Assembly (NCBI RefSeq): GCF_008808095.1
Contig: NZ_CP023396.1
Location: 2,559,501 to 2,623,500, forward strand
Reading direction: 5' to 3'
DNA length: 64,000 nucleotides
Source of the DNA: Pseudoalteromonas ruthenica
Lineage (GTDB): Bacteria; Pseudomonadota; Gammaproteobacteria; Enterobacterales; Alteromonadaceae
Positions 53,997 through 63,401 of the stretch are shown one piece after another. Below the pieces are notes generated by a model that was not told the origin of the DNA, did no database searches, and saw nothing but the letters and a program-made list of their open reading frames with translations. The position numbers and the translations under genes are program-made. Position 1 is the stretch's first letter; every line of letters starts with the position of its first letter.

Positions 53997-54947
53997 ATGA
54001 CTACAGCACTGCAACAGTTGAAAGCACATTCAACCATTGTAGCCGACACCGGTGATATTGAAGCGATTCGTAAACATCAACCTCAAGATGCAACGACTAA
54101 CCCCTCTTTGCTGCTTAAAGCGAGTGAGATAGACGCATACAAGCCCTATCTGGATAAAGCATGGCAGTACGCCAAAGAGCAAAGCACTGATGCGCAGCAG
54201 CAACTCGAATTAGCCTGTGACTATTTTGCCGTATTAATCGGTAAAGAAATCGCTGATATTGTGCCTGGTTACATCTCCACCGAAGTGGACGCGCGTTTAT
54301 CATTTGACACCCAAGCAACCATCGCCAAAGCCAAACAGTTACTCGCGCTGTATGATTTAGAAGGCGTGAGCCGTGACAAGATTTTAATTAAAATTGCATC
54401 GACATGGGAAGGGATCAAAGCTGCCGAGCAACTTGAGAAAGAAGGCATTCGCTGCAACCTTACGCTGTTATTCAGTGACGCCCAAGCCCGTGCATGCGCC
54501 GATGCCAATGTTTACCTTATTTCACCTTTTGTGGGCCGTATTCTCGATTGGCATGTTGCTAACGGGATGGAGAAGCCTAACGATCCATTGCAAGACCCAG
54601 GCGTGCAATCGGTGCGCAGTATTTATGACTTTTACAAAAGCCACGGCTACGACACTATCGTCATGGGTGCCAGCTTCCGTAACACCGGTGAAATTCTTGC
54701 CTTAACGGGCTGTGATCGCCTCACCATAAGCCCTGCATTGCTCGAGGAATTAGCCGAGTTGCCAGCTAATACAGATTACTTGTTAAGCGGTGCAAACGAT
54801 GTACAGCCTAAGCCTGAAGCACTCACAGAGAGTGAATTCCGCTGGTTGCATAACGAAGACGCGATGGCGACTGAAAAGCTCGCCGAGGGAATTCGTGCTT
54901 TTGCTAAAGCTCAGCAAGATTTAGAGGCTCGTTTTAAACAACTCTAA
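53997..54947 (+). CDS. tal: Transaldolase
   Basis: A 316-aa TalB-type transaldolase of the non-oxidative pentose phosphate path, moving dihydroxyacetone units between sugar phosphates. The catalytic Lys lies in [11 protein letters not shown] (near 132), the first motif is [12 protein letters not shown], and the conserved NLTLLFS and [11 protein letters not shown] segments line the (beta/alpha)8 barrel. Length is normal. AGGAAAG before ATG. A 282-bp gap separates it from the divergent yaaA; a GC-rich hairpin follows the stop. Confidence 0.96.
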   Translation: MTTALQQLKAHSTIVADTGDIEAIRKHQPQDATTNPSLLLKASEIDAYKPYLDKAWQYAKEQSTDAQQQLELACDYFAVLIGKEIADIVPGYISTEVDARLSFDTQATIAKAKQLLALYDLEGVSRDKILIKIASTWEGIKAAEQLEKEGIRCNLTLLFSDAQARACADANVYLISPFVGRILDWHVANGMEKPNDPLQDPGVQSVRSIYDFYKSHGYDTIVMGASFRNTGEILALTGCDRLTISPALLEELAELPANTDYLLSGANDVQPKPEALTESEFRWLHNEDAMATEKLAEGIRAFAKAQQDLEARFKQL

Positions 54948-54955
54948 CACCATTC

Positions 54956-54980
54956 GGCGGCCCACAAGGCCGCCATTTCT
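54956..54980 (+). terminator. Terminator-like hairpin after tal
   Basis: GGCGGCC (54956-54962) and GGCCGCC (54968-54974) with a 5-nt loop and a pyrimidine-rich ATTTCTCT tail. Close to the tal stop at 54947. Confidence 0.6.
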
Positions 54981-55099
54981 CTGCCCTTTCCGCTCGTAAT
55001 AGAATTATCACTTTTCTGTAACCTTGGTTAAACATTTTCGTTTTATTTTTATACCAACTGTGGTATAGATTGATTGCGTTAGTTATACAGGAGAGTGTC

Positions 55100-55285
55100 A
55101 TGGATAGTCTGAATGAACTAATAAAAATAATAGAAGGTCCAGAGACCAAAAAGACATCCGGTCGAAATAAAAAACGTAAATGGCGCGAAATCGAAGCACT
55201 AAAAGATAAGCAACGTCTGCGCAAAGAACTGCAAGAACTAGACTTGTTCAGCGATGACATTGGTTTAGAAGAGTTAGATTTTTGA
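55100..55285 (+). CDS. DUF3545 family small protein
   Basis: A 61-aa highly charged protein starting at ATG 55100 (GGAG upstream; the ATG at 55070 is disfavoured). The basic core GRNKKRKWREIEALKDKQRL and acidic tail (FSDDIGLEELDF) are characteristic of DUF3545, small proteins of marine gammaproteobacteria of unknown function. Probably cytoplasmic; the Lys/Arg stretch may bind nucleic acid. It ends in a strong bidirectional terminator shared with ung. Confidence 0.8.
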   Translation: MDSLNELIKIIEGPETKKTSGRNKKRKWREIEALKDKQRLRKELQELDLFSDDIGLEELDF

Positions 55286-55294
55286 TACCAACAT

Positions 55295-55324
55295 AAAAAA
55301 GAGGGCCTATATGCCCTCTTTTTT
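55295..55324. terminator. Bidirectional terminator between DUF3545 gene and ung
   Basis: AAAAAAGAGGGC and GCCCTCTTTTTT arms around a 6-nt loop; T-runs on both strands between the convergent genes. Confidence 0.88.
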
Positions 55325-55330
55325 ATTGCG

Positions 55331-56017
55331 TTATATTTGCTCGGCTAGAGTCCAATCAATGGCAGCTTGACCTTGGTTGGTAAGGATTTCATTGGCTTTG
55401 GAAAAGTGACCACAGCCAAAAAAACCGCGATGTGCTGACAGCGGCGACGGATGAGGTGCCTTAAGCACATGGTGCTTTTGCGTGTCGATGTGCTTGCCCT
55501 TTTTCTGAGCGTGTGCGCCCCAAAGCAAAAACACAATGCCCTTGCCATGTTGGTTAAGCTGTTCGATGACCACGTCAGTAAAACGCTCCCAGCCGAGGTG
55601 CTTATGCGAGTGTGCTTGCCCTTGTTCAACGGTCAATACGGTATTGAGTAGCAACACCCCTTGGTGTGCCCAAGACTGTAAATATCCATGTTGAGGGATG
55701 CTAAATCCAGCGATATCTTGCGCCAATTCCTTATACATATTCGCCAATGACGGCGGCGGTTTTACCCCAGGTAACACCGAAAAACATAAGCCATGCGCTT
55801 GATTTGGACCATGGTATGGGTCTTGACCCAGTATCACCACTTTCACATCTTCAAACGCGGTGGCGCGAAATGCCTCAAATACCTGTTCTTGAGGCGGATA
55901 CACAGCTACGCCCTGCTCTCGGCGTTGGTGCACATAATCCAAGGTTTGTTGAAAGTAAGGCTGCTGTTTCTGCTCTGCTAATAAATCAGACCAAGATGTC
56001 ATGCTGCTCGGTTCCAT
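55331..56017 (-). CDS. ung: Uracil-DNA glycosylase
   Basis: A 228-aa family 1 UDG that removes uracil from DNA. Catalytic water-activating Asp in [13 protein letters not shown] (near 67-79), Leu loop [13 protein letters not shown] with catalytic His, and [11 protein letters not shown]. All residues present. ATG 56017 (MEPSSMTSW) lies directly after the thrC terminator T-run, and a second ATG five codons on (56002) gives MTSWSDLL, closer to E. coli (LTWHDVL); which is used is undecided. It probably depends on thr read-through or an overlapping promoter. Confidence 0.95.
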   Translation of the reverse strand: MEPSSMTSWSDLLAEQKQQPYFQQTLDYVHQRREQGVAVYPPQEQVFEAFRATAFEDVKVVILGQDPYHGPNQAHGLCFSVLPGVKPPPSLANMYKELAQDIAGFSIPQHGYLQSWAHQGVLLLNTVLTVEQGQAHSHKHLGWERFTDVVIEQLNQHGKGIVFLLWGAHAQKKGKHIDTQKHHVLKAPHPSPLSAHRGFFGCGHFSKANEILTNQGQAAIDWTLAEQI

Positions 56018-56043
56018 TAAAAAAACGGCCCTAAAGGCCGTTT
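56018..56043 (-). terminator. Rho-independent terminator of the thr operon
   Basis: Minus strand: AAACGGCC, loop TTTAG, GGCCGTTT then T-run (complement of 56019-56025). It ends right at the ung start codon, so ung expression needs read-through or an internal promoter. Confidence 0.85.
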
Positions 56044-56069
56044 GTTATCGATATTGCTAGCTTACCAAA

Positions 56070-57353
56070 TTAACCTAATTTCGCCAGCAGCGCTTGCCGT
56101 AATTGTTGATAATCTGCACTCATCGGCTCAGCAAGGCAAGGTTTAGCCAAGGCATCGCTAAGCGCCTTTGGCATCGCTAATTCAACATTTAAAATCTTCT
56201 CCACGCTGGCTTGAAACTTAGCCGGGTGGGCCGTAGCTAGGAAAATCCCCTGATGCTCAGGTGCTAAATCCGCTTTTAACCCTTCATAAGCAATCGCGGT
56301 GTGTGGCTCAGCTTGATAGCCCATGCTCTGTAATTCACGCATCGCCACAGCGGTTTGCTCCTCATCCACAGCATGAGAAAAGAAATCGTCATAGCTGAAA
56401 CGACCACTGTCTAACATCGTTTGTACACGAGGCCAGTTATTGGGCCGACTGACATCCATAGCATTAGACAGAGACTCTTGAGTCTCATGCGGCTGCCATT
56501 TTTTGGAGGCGATAAAGCGCGGCACCGTGTCATTTTGATTTGTTGTTGCCGAGAGTTTTTGAATGGGTAAGCCAATCAGCGAAGCTATCATCGCTGCGCA
56601 CACATTACCGAAGTTACCGCTCGGCACCGAGATGTGCGCTTTGTCTCGCTGCGCTTTGGGCAACTGCGCCACCGCCTCAAAGTAATAACATACCTGCGCG
56701 AGTAAGCGACTAATATTAATAGAATTCGCAGAATTAAGGCGCAAACGTGTTTTGAGCTCGTCATCTAAAAACCCTTGCTTAACCATGGCCTGACAATCGT
56801 CGAACGAGCCCTTAACACTGTAACAGTGAATATTATTACCTAAGGTTGTAAACAGCTTTTGCTGCGCCTCTGATATCTTGCCTTCAGGGTACAGGATCAC
56901 CACATCGATGTTCTCTTTGCCATAAAAAGCATGAGCTACTGCAGCGCCAGTGTCACCACTGGTGGCTGTGAGAATAGTGACCTTTTCTGAGTTACTGAAC
57001 TGGGCAAGGCACTGCGCCATAAAGCGCCCACCAAAATCTTTAAATGCCAAGGTAGGGCCATGAAAAAGCTCTAAACAATGGAGGTTGTCGGCAACGTGAA
57101 CCAAAGGTGCTGGAAAAGTAAACGCTCCCTGCACCATTTCAGCGACCACATTAGGGCTCAATTCATCGCCAATCAAGTGCGTCAGTACTTGTGTGCTGCG
57201 CGAGACAAAATCCATTTCCAATAAGGCATCCATATTATCCAGTGGCGTTAGCTGTTGCGGAAAAAACACCCCTTGATTGCGCCCTAACCCCGTTTTTACC
57301 GCCTCAACAAAAGACACCACCTGGCTATCATCTTTTAAATTATACAACCGCAT
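56070..57353 (-). CDS. thrC: Threonine synthase
   Basis: A 427-aa PLP enzyme that converts O-phosphohomoserine to threonine, the last step of the pathway. The PLP-binding Lys is in LAFKDFGGRFMAQ, SGDTGAAVAHAF and VPSGNFGNVCAA give the phosphate-binding loops. Length and order match E. coli ThrC. It directly follows thrB (1-bp overlap: the thrB stop shares its last base with the thrC ATG), as expected for coordinate translation in the thrABC operon. Confidence 0.97.
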   Translation of the reverse strand: MRLYNLKDDSQVVSFVEAVKTGLGRNQGVFFPQQLTPLDNMDALLEMDFVSRSTQVLTHLIGDELSPNVVAEMVQGAFTFPAPLVHVADNLHCLELFHGPTLAFKDFGGRFMAQCLAQFSNSEKVTILTATSGDTGAAVAHAFYGKENIDVVILYPEGKISEAQQKLFTTLGNNIHCYSVKGSFDDCQAMVKQGFLDDELKTRLRLNSANSINISRLLAQVCYYFEAVAQLPKAQRDKAHISVPSGNFGNVCAAMIASLIGLPIQKLSATTNQNDTVPRFIASKKWQPHETQESLSNAMDVSRPNNWPRVQTMLDSGRFSYDDFFSHAVDEEQTAVAMRELQSMGYQAEPHTAIAYEGLKADLAPEHQGIFLATAHPAKFQASVEKILNVELAMPKALSDALAKPCLAEPMSADYQQLRQALLAKLG

Positions 57354-58294
57354 TATTCTTTTCCCTCATTCAAAACCCGCGTACCTGCCGTATCTATCTG
57401 ACAAATATGACTAAAGCCTTGTTCATTTACATAGTTCTGCTGTAACCACTGCTGGCAGTTTTTAGCATCATTGATATTGTCACATAGTGCAAAAAGCGTC
57501 GGCCCAGCACCAGAAATACTCACCGCCTTCGCGCCTAACTCTAGCACCGCCTTTTTAGCGGCACTGAAACCGCTGATCAATTCACTGCGATAGGGCTCAG
57601 CAACCGTATCAACCATCAGCTCCATCGCTAACTCATGCTGTTGCTGATGCATTAGCGTACAAAATGCACTGAGCCGCTGAGCAAATTCAATACCATGGTG
57701 TAAGCTCATTTGCTGCGGCAGCACTGCTCGAGCCTGAGCGGTATTAAGGGTGAAACCGGGAAACGCGACCACTGGATACCAGTTACTGGGAGTGGGGATC
57801 GTCAGTGAACGACCAGGTATCAGCGCCCCTGTGAGCTGCAAACCACCAAGCAAACACGGCGTGATATTGTCATAATGACGAGCGCCGCTGACCTTAGCTT
57901 CAAAATCAGCCATTAGCTCTATGAGTGCATCCTCACTGAGCTCAGTGCCGGCAAATTTATTCAGCGCAGCAAGTGCCGCAACCACTGAGCAGGCGCTGGA
58001 TCCCAGACCTGAACCAATGGGCAGATTCTTAACTAACTCCATACGCGCTGTCGGCATATCTGGTGCGACCGTGGCACGAAAGTGCGCCATGCACATAAAG
58101 GCTAAATTTTGCTCTGCCTGTTGTGGCAATTTATGGGCATAAGGCCCTGAGCACACAAATTCTGTATCAGCGCTGGCGCTAATTCGCACCACATCGCCCA
58201 ACAAAGTGCCATCAATGGGTGCAATAGCCGCTCCCAACGCATCAAATCCAACCGCAAAATTACCAATCGAGGCCGGCGCATAAACTTCAATCAT
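57353..58294 (-). CDS. thrB: Homoserine kinase
   Basis: A 313-aa GHMP-family kinase that phosphorylates homoserine. The ATP loop is LPIGSGLGSSACSVVAALAA (residues ~90-109), the N-terminal strand APASIGNFAVGFDALG and the C-terminal AVSISGAGPTLFAL complete the GHMP signature. Located between thrA (9-bp gap) and thrC (1-bp overlap). All motifs are intact and the length fits. Confidence 0.97.
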   Translation of the reverse strand: MIEVYAPASIGNFAVGFDALGAAIAPIDGTLLGDVVRISASADTEFVCSGPYAHKLPQQAEQNLAFMCMAHFRATVAPDMPTARMELVKNLPIGSGLGSSACSVVAALAALNKFAGTELSEDALIELMADFEAKVSGARHYDNITPCLLGGLQLTGALIPGRSLTIPTPSNWYPVVAFPGFTLNTAQARAVLPQQMSLHHGIEFAQRLSAFCTLMHQQQHELAMELMVDTVAEPYRSELISGFSAAKKAVLELGAKAVSISGAGPTLFALCDNINDAKNCQQWLQQNYVNEQGFSHICQIDTAGTRVLNEGKE

Positions 58295-58303
58295 GGCCCT
58301 CTC

Positions 58304-60721
58304 CTAACGTGGTAAGGTTTTCAAAATATCAGCGAAAACTCCCGCTGCGGTCACTTCGGCTCCTGCGCCATAACCGCGAATAACGTAAGGCTTGGGCTGA
58401 TAATACTGACTCAAAATAGCTAAGGCATTTTCGCCGTCACGAATGTCATACAACGCATGTCGACTATCAACGGCTTCAATACCAACACGACAATGACCAT
58501 CTTCAATTGCGCCAACATAACGCAAGACCTTTCCTTCGGCTTGGGCGCTGGCAACCTTATCGGCAAAATCTGAATCAAGTTGTGGTAATTTAGCCATAAA
58601 CTCATCAACGCTTAGTCCCTCGGCAAAGCCCGGCGGCAATACCGACTCCACTTCAATATCATCCAGCTCAAGTGCCAAACCAGACTCCCTAGCGATAATA
58701 AGTAGTTTACGGGCGACATCAGTCCCTGAAAGGTCATCACGAGGGTCCGGCTCGGTAAAGCCATTTTCTTTAGCTTTGATGGTTGCTTGTGACAGGCTTA
58801 AGCCATCACCGATAACACCGAACATATAAGATAACGATCCCGATAAAATGCCGCTAAAATGCAGAAGCTCATCACCGGCACCGAATAACAACTGCAGGTT
58901 ATCGAGCACGGGTAAGCCGGCGCCAACATTGGTTTCATACAAAAAGCGGCGATTGTTGCGCTGCGCAGCGAGTTTGAGCTGCTGATAGTAAGCCTGCGAG
59001 CTGGTATTGGCCTTTTTATTAGCCGCTACCACATGAAAACCAGCATTAAGGAAATCGGCATACTGAGCAGCGAGCGCACCAGAGGAGCTGCAATCCACTA
59101 ACACCGGGTTAATCAGATGGTTTTGCTTAACGAACTGTTCCAGCAAGGTTAGATCAAATTGCTGCGAGGTCTGCGCCAATGGCTGCTGCCAATTTTCTAG
59201 ATCAATCCCGTCACTGTTTAACAGCATCTGTCGGGAGTTGGCCACGCCTCGGACTTTGAGTTTGATATTACGTTGTTGCAACCATTGTTGTTGCCTACGC
59301 ACTTGGCTTAGCAGCTCGCTGCCAACAAGTCCACAGCCGAGCAGGAAAACATCAATAGAAGGCACATGGGTAAAGAAGTTCTCATGACAAACCTTCACTG
59401 CATCATTACATAACTCACCATCAACAACCGCAGAAATTGAACTCTCTGTTGAATCCTGGGCTATGGCAACGATATTCACTTGAGCCTGCGCCAGCGAGGC
59501 AAAGAACTTCGCTGCTAAGCCTTTGTGTGCTCGCATGTTATCGCCAACTAGGGTAACGATTGCCAAATTCCGCTGCACTTGTACAGGCTCAATAAGCCCC
59601 GCTTTTGACTCAAGTTCAAAGGCTTGTTCGAGAGCATGCAGCGCCAAGGCTAAATCTTGCTGATGCACGCAAAAGCTAATGCTGAACTCACAGCTGGACT
59701 GGGTGATGAGAACAATAGAGACGTTATCGGCTGCTAGCGCAGTAAACACTTTGGCCGCCATGCCGACTTTGCCTTTCATGCCCGGCCCTGACACCGTGAG
59801 CATAGCCAAGTCTTGTAAACTTGAGATCGCTTTTACCGGCTCACTTTCAGTGACTTCATCACTGATCAATGAGCCGGGTTCTTTACTGTTGTGGGTATTT
59901 TTTATCTCACATGGCACGCCCGCTTTTGCGCATGGCACAATGGTTTTGGGATGCAAGACTTTAGCGCCAAAGTAAGAGAGTTCCATCGCTTCTTTGTAAG
60001 ACAGAAAATCGACCTTAGTGGCCCCTTTGATATAGCGAGGGTCAGCGCTATACACACCGTCAACATCGGTCCAGATTTGACAGATATCGGCCTCTAAACA
60101 AGCGGCTGCAACAGCAGCAGAATAGTCGGAGCCATTACGCCCTAGCGTGGTCAATTGGGAATCGTCATTGGCCCCGGTGAAGCCAGGCATAATATATATT
60201 TTTGCGGGGTTAGCGTGCAAATATTCACGAAACTGTAGTTTTGATATATCTAGATCAACTTCAGCGTTTAAGTAGCCACCGCTGGAGCGGATAACTTGTT
60301 CCGCACTCATATAATGAGGGCGAAAATCATCGAGTAGCACCTGCATCAAGGCCACACTAATGCGCTCACCAAAGCTAATTACATAAGCGAACACCGAATC
60401 CGGGCACTGTCCTAATAAAGCCACGCCTTCTAGCTTTTGTTTTAACTGCGTAAAATCGGGCCAGTTTGTAGGCTGCTGATTTTGCTCACACACTTCGTCT
60501 TTCAAAGTGTGTGCACGTTCATAAAACAGTTGCCACTGTGACTGGATATCTGCACCTGCCGCCGCACTCTCAGCTAATCCCACCAATGTATCCGTCATAC
60601 CGCCGGGGGCTGACAATACCAGCAGCATTTGCTCTTTGAGCTCCTGGCGGACAATCTCACTTACTCGCTTTAAACAACTGGCATCGGCCAGTGACGAGCC
60701 TCCAAACTTTAGTACTTGCAT
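58304..60721 (-). CDS. thrA: Bifunctional aspartokinase I / homoserine dehydrogenase I
   Basis: An 805-aa fused enzyme starting and controlling threonine synthesis. The N-terminal kinase ([31 protein letters not shown]) covers ~1-250, two ACT-type regulatory domains ([28 protein letters not shown]) lie in the middle, and the dehydrogenase with its NAD-binding [10 protein letters not shown] follows (~460-805; [21 protein letters not shown], quoted in part, is the HSD signature). Threonine feedback is inferred. Preceded by the thrL leader and attenuator at 60771-60892. Confidence 0.97.
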   Translation of the reverse strand: MQVLKFGGSSLADASCLKRVSEIVRQELKEQMLLVLSAPGGMTDTLVGLAESAAAGADIQSQWQLFYERAHTLKDEVCEQNQQPTNWPDFTQLKQKLEGVALLGQCPDSVFAYVISFGERISVALMQVLLDDFRPHYMSAEQVIRSSGGYLNAEVDLDISKLQFREYLHANPAKIYIMPGFTGANDDSQLTTLGRNGSDYSAAVAAACLEADICQIWTDVDGVYSADPRYIKGATKVDFLSYKEAMELSYFGAKVLHPKTIVPCAKAGVPCEIKNTHNSKEPGSLISDEVTESEPVKAISSLQDLAMLTVSGPGMKGKVGMAAKVFTALAADNVSIVLITQSSCEFSISFCVHQQDLALALHALEQAFELESKAGLIEPVQVQRNLAIVTLVGDNMRAHKGLAAKFFASLAQAQVNIVAIAQDSTESSISAVVDGELCNDAVKVCHENFFTHVPSIDVFLLGCGLVGSELLSQVRRQQQWLQQRNIKLKVRGVANSRQMLLNSDGIDLENWQQPLAQTSQQFDLTLLEQFVKQNHLINPVLVDCSSSGALAAQYADFLNAGFHVVAANKKANTSSQAYYQQLKLAAQRNNRRFLYETNVGAGLPVLDNLQLLFGAGDELLHFSGILSGSLSYMFGVIGDGLSLSQATIKAKENGFTEPDPRDDLSGTDVARKLLIIARESGLALELDDIEVESVLPPGFAEGLSVDEFMAKLPQLDSDFADKVASAQAEGKVLRYVGAIEDGHCRVGIEAVDSRHALYDIRDGENALAILSQYYQPKPYVIRGYGAGAEVTAAGVFADILKTLPR

Positions 60722-60770
60722 GTTTTCCTCATTCCCTATAACACCTTTTTACCAGGTCGTGACGATAGGC

Positions 60771-60810
60771 CAAAAAAAAGGCCTATGCTCAGTGAGCATA
60801 GGCCTTTTTT
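60771..60810 (-). terminator. Threonine operon attenuator (intrinsic terminator)
   Basis: On the minus strand a 13-bp perfect stem (AAGGCCTATGCTC / GAGCATAGGCCTT) with a 3-nt loop is followed by T8 (complement of 60772-60779). It lies 22 bp after the thrL stop and about 50 bp before thrA. Ribosome stalling at Thr/Ile codons of thrL should prevent its formation. Confidence 0.92.
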
Positions 60811-60832
60811 CTCTGCGCACCGACCCATGCCA

Positions 60833-60892
60833 CTATCCACTAAGGATGGTGGTGGTAATAATGGTGGTCAGTGTTGCGTAATTTGTGTTCAT
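60833..60892 (-). CDS. thrL: thr operon leader peptide ThrL
   Basis: A 19-aa leader, MNTNYATLTTIITTTILSG, with seven Thr and three Ile codons, followed by TAG. The codon run lies just before the attenuator stem, as in E. coli thrL, so starvation for Thr or Ile stalls the ribosome and turns on thrABC. It is too short for gene callers. No ribosome site is visible before ATG, and the only TTGACA lies 30 nt upstream, leaving a leader of zero to a few bases. Confidence 0.93.
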   Translation of the reverse strand: MNTNYATLTTIITTTILSG

Positions 60893-60928
60893 GGTTCTAG
60901 ACTGCACGAAAATGACTATTTCTGTCAA
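60893..60928 (-). promoter_or_regulatory. Probable thr operon promoter
   Basis: TTGACA on the minus strand (60923-60928), then a poor -10 (GCAGTC or CAGTCT) 17-18 bp on, close to the thrL ATG. The -35 is consensus; the -10 is weak. Confidence 0.5.
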
Positions 60929-60972
60929 CAGCTAAAGAAAAGAAAAAATATGCTTTTTAGATATAACTAAGA

Positions 60973-61338
60973 TTAGTAAACGCCAAATTTATGCAAAACA
61001 TCAGCTAAAGCATCTGTTTTTACCGGTTTATTAATGAACCCAAGGGCGCCGAGTTGCGCTGTGCGCTGCTTCATTTGCGACTGTACGTCGGCAGAAATAA
61101 CCACTACGTAGGTTTCTATTTTGCGTGTGCGCATTTGTTGTAATACCCCGATACCGTCAATTTTCGGCATGGTGAGGTCTAAACAGAGAAGATCAAAGTG
61201 TTGTTCGCTCATTAGCGTCAGTGCATGTTCACCATCTGTAGCGTGCGTCACCGCGCAAGGCAAAATAGACATAACCGCTTTGCTCGCTTGTTTTCGAGCC
61301 ATTACGGAATCGTCACAGACTAACACCTGAAAAGCCAT
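60973..61338 (-). CDS. CheY-like single-domain response regulator
   Basis: A 121-aa receiver domain without output domain. Asp9-Asp10 (CDDS), phospho-Asp in LLCLDLTMPKIDG (near 54), Ser in VVISAD and Lys in INKPVK are all present, so it can be phosphorylated. It is divergent from a sensor kinase (61575) across a 236-bp gap; the pair may be cognate. Output is unknown: it may act by protein-protein contact, as CheY does. Not near chemotaxis genes. Confidence 0.85.
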   Translation of the reverse strand: MAFQVLVCDDSVMARKQASKAVMSILPCAVTHATDGEHALTLMSEQHFDLLCLDLTMPKIDGIGVLQQMRTRKIETYVVVISADVQSQMKQRTAQLGALGFINKPVKTDALADVLHKFGVY

Positions 61339-61574
61339 TACTACGCCATTTGAGGGTAAAACTTATATCAGTAGGTTATACCATAGCTATAAACAAATCT
61401 TAACACCGCAGGCCACAGATTTTTGTTAATCTGCAGTCTTTAAGCTATTATTTTATTTATTTTTTCAAGAATCTTGGCTAGCTTTAGGTTTTTGAAGCCA
61501 ATGGCGAATTTAGGGCTGATAATTGACGTTTTATCATCGCTTTTTCATGGTTTATACAAGGGCTCTGTACTCGT

Positions 61575-63335
61575 ATGTTGCATAATAGTTTGTCGAAGAA
61601 GCTCCTAACCAGTGTTTTGTCGGTGTATTTTTTACTCACATTTGTTGTCACTTGCGGCCAAGTTTTTGCTGAGTACTTGAATACCAAAAACTACATACGC
61701 GATGAACTACAAACACTGCAAAAGACCTTTAGTGGCAGCCTTACCCGCGCAATTTGGGAATTAAATACTGATCAAAGTATTACCATCGCCGAAGGGTTAA
61801 TTGCTATCCCTATGGTTGAAGGAATTATTGTCCGCGATGACAGCGGCGAAGTGATCTCTCAACTCGGGCGCTCTTTAGACATTCGCGAGCTTTACTCGCA
61901 ACAATTAGTGCAAGATGCTTCTATCATAGAAGATACTCCCTCCGGATTATTTGGTTACACCTTTCCGTTAATTTTTGAGTTTTCTGGGCGCGCTACTCAA
62001 GTGGGTGATGTCACACTTTTTTCCAGCCGAGATGTGGTTGTCAGCCGTATTATCGTGTCAATCTATCTTCTGGTCGGCAACGCCATGATCAAAACCGCGT
62101 TTTTGATCTTATTGTTTTTATTGGCTTTTCGTAAACACCTCACCCATCCGCTCAATCAACTTACCGAGCAGATTGAAAGCCTTGAGCTAGATGACTTAGA
62201 AGGGACAAGAATAAACCTCGATAGTAATGAAAAAAACGAGTTGAATGTCATGGCGCAGTCATTCAACAACATGATCAATAAAGTAGTCGAGTATCGCAAT
62301 AAACTGGAACACACCCAAAAAGAGTTATTGAAAAGCAATGAAAAACTGGACCAGCAAAACTTACAGCTGGAGCAAGAGGTAGCAAGAAAAACCTCAAACC
62401 TAAGCCAAGCGATGATGGATTTGCAGCAGCAGAAATATGAGCTGGAAAAACAAAAGCTCAACTTAACAGAGGAAATTGAACTGCGCCGTCATACCGAACA
62501 AGAGTTGCTAACCAAGCAAAGCGAGATGCAGCGTTATGTCGATGAGCTCAATTTGGCCCAAGAGCGCTTGCTTGGCTCGGAGAAAATGGCAGCGCTGGGT
62601 GGTTTAGTCGCGGGTATCACTCATGATATCAACACGCCTGTGGGAATAGGTGTTACCGCAACCTCCTTCTTACAAGAGCGTCTCGATGCCATTGAGCATG
62701 CTTATAAAGAAAAAACACTTTCTCCGAAAGCGCTAGAAGAGTTTATTAAAGATGCGAAGCAAAGTACTGAACTGCTCACTTCAAACCTTGCCCGCGCCTC
62801 AGAATTAGTTGCCAGCTTTAAACAAATAGCAGTCGATCAGGCCAGTGAAGCGGTACGCACCATAAACTTTAAAGAATACTTGGGCGAGGTGATTCGCTCA
62901 CTGCACCCAAAAATTAAGAAAACTCAACACCAGGTGGATGTAAACTGCCCCGATAACTTGGTGCTCAATTTACCTGCTGGTGCTATTAGCCAAATCTTCA
63001 CTAACCTAATTATGAACTCACTCATTCATGGCTTTGAAGGTGTCGAAAAGGGCACTATCACTATTGATGTGAGCGAAAATGATGGCTTAGTGGATATTAA
63101 CTATCGTGATAATGGTCGTGGTGTTGATGCCGAACAGCTAGATAAACTGTTTGACCCCTTCTTTACCACCAAACGTGACCAGGGCGGCAGTGGTCTGGGC
63201 ACTCATATCACCTTCAATTTGGTTAAACAAACCTTGGGGAGTGAGATTGAAGTGAGCAGCGAGCCAGGCCAAGGTTTGCAATACCGGATTACTATCCCAA
63301 AAGACCTACCAAAGCCAATGCAAATGTTTAATTAG
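61575..63335 (+). CDS. Sensor histidine kinase with long coiled coil
   Basis: A 586-aa inner-membrane kinase. TM1 is about 10-33, a ~125-residue periplasmic domain follows (IRDELQTLQKTFSGSLTRAI), TM2 is near 158-180, then HAMP (186-238) and a long Gln/Lys/Glu-rich coiled coil (about 235-345). The H-box is GGLVAGITHDINTPVGIGVT, the N-box NLIMNSLIHGFEG and the G-box GGSGLGTHITFNLV. Similar to kinases of the NtrB/ZraS-type HisKA branch. The divergent CheY-like gene is its likely partner. Ligand unknown. Confidence 0.85.
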   Translation: MLHNSLSKKLLTSVLSVYFLLTFVVTCGQVFAEYLNTKNYIRDELQTLQKTFSGSLTRAIWELNTDQSITIAEGLIAIPMVEGIIVRDDSGEVISQLGRSLDIRELYSQQLVQDASIIEDTPSGLFGYTFPLIFEFSGRATQVGDVTLFSSRDVVVSRIIVSIYLLVGNAMIKTAFLILLFLLAFRKHLTHPLNQLTEQIESLELDDLEGTRINLDSNEKNELNVMAQSFNNMINKVVEYRNKLEHTQKELLKSNEKLDQQNLQLEQEVARKTSNLSQAMMDLQQQKYELEKQKLNLTEEIELRRHTEQELLTKQSEMQRYVDELNLAQERLLGSEKMAALGGLVAGITHDINTPVGIGVTATSFLQERLDAIEHAYKEKTLSPKALEEFIKDAKQSTELLTSNLARASELVASFKQIAVDQASEAVRTINFKEYLGEVIRSLHPKIKKTQHQVDVNCPDNLVLNLPAGAISQIFTNLIMNSLIHGFEGVEKGTITIDVSENDGLVDINYRDNGRGVDAEQLDKLFDPFFTTKRDQGGSGLGTHITFNLVKQTLGSEIEVSSEPGQGLQYRITIPKDLPKPMQMFN

Positions 63336-63350
63336 TAAGGTGACTCCTGC

Positions 63351-63356
63351 TATGAT
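63351..63356 (+). promoter_or_regulatory. Possible -10 of rdgC
   Basis: TATGAT 45 bp before the rdgC ATG; a poor -35 (TTAATT) 17 bp upstream. Weak. Confidence 0.3.
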
Positions 63357-63401
63357 GGCGCCACATTTAATTCGAGCCCACAGCTCAACGGAAGTAAAAC
63401 T

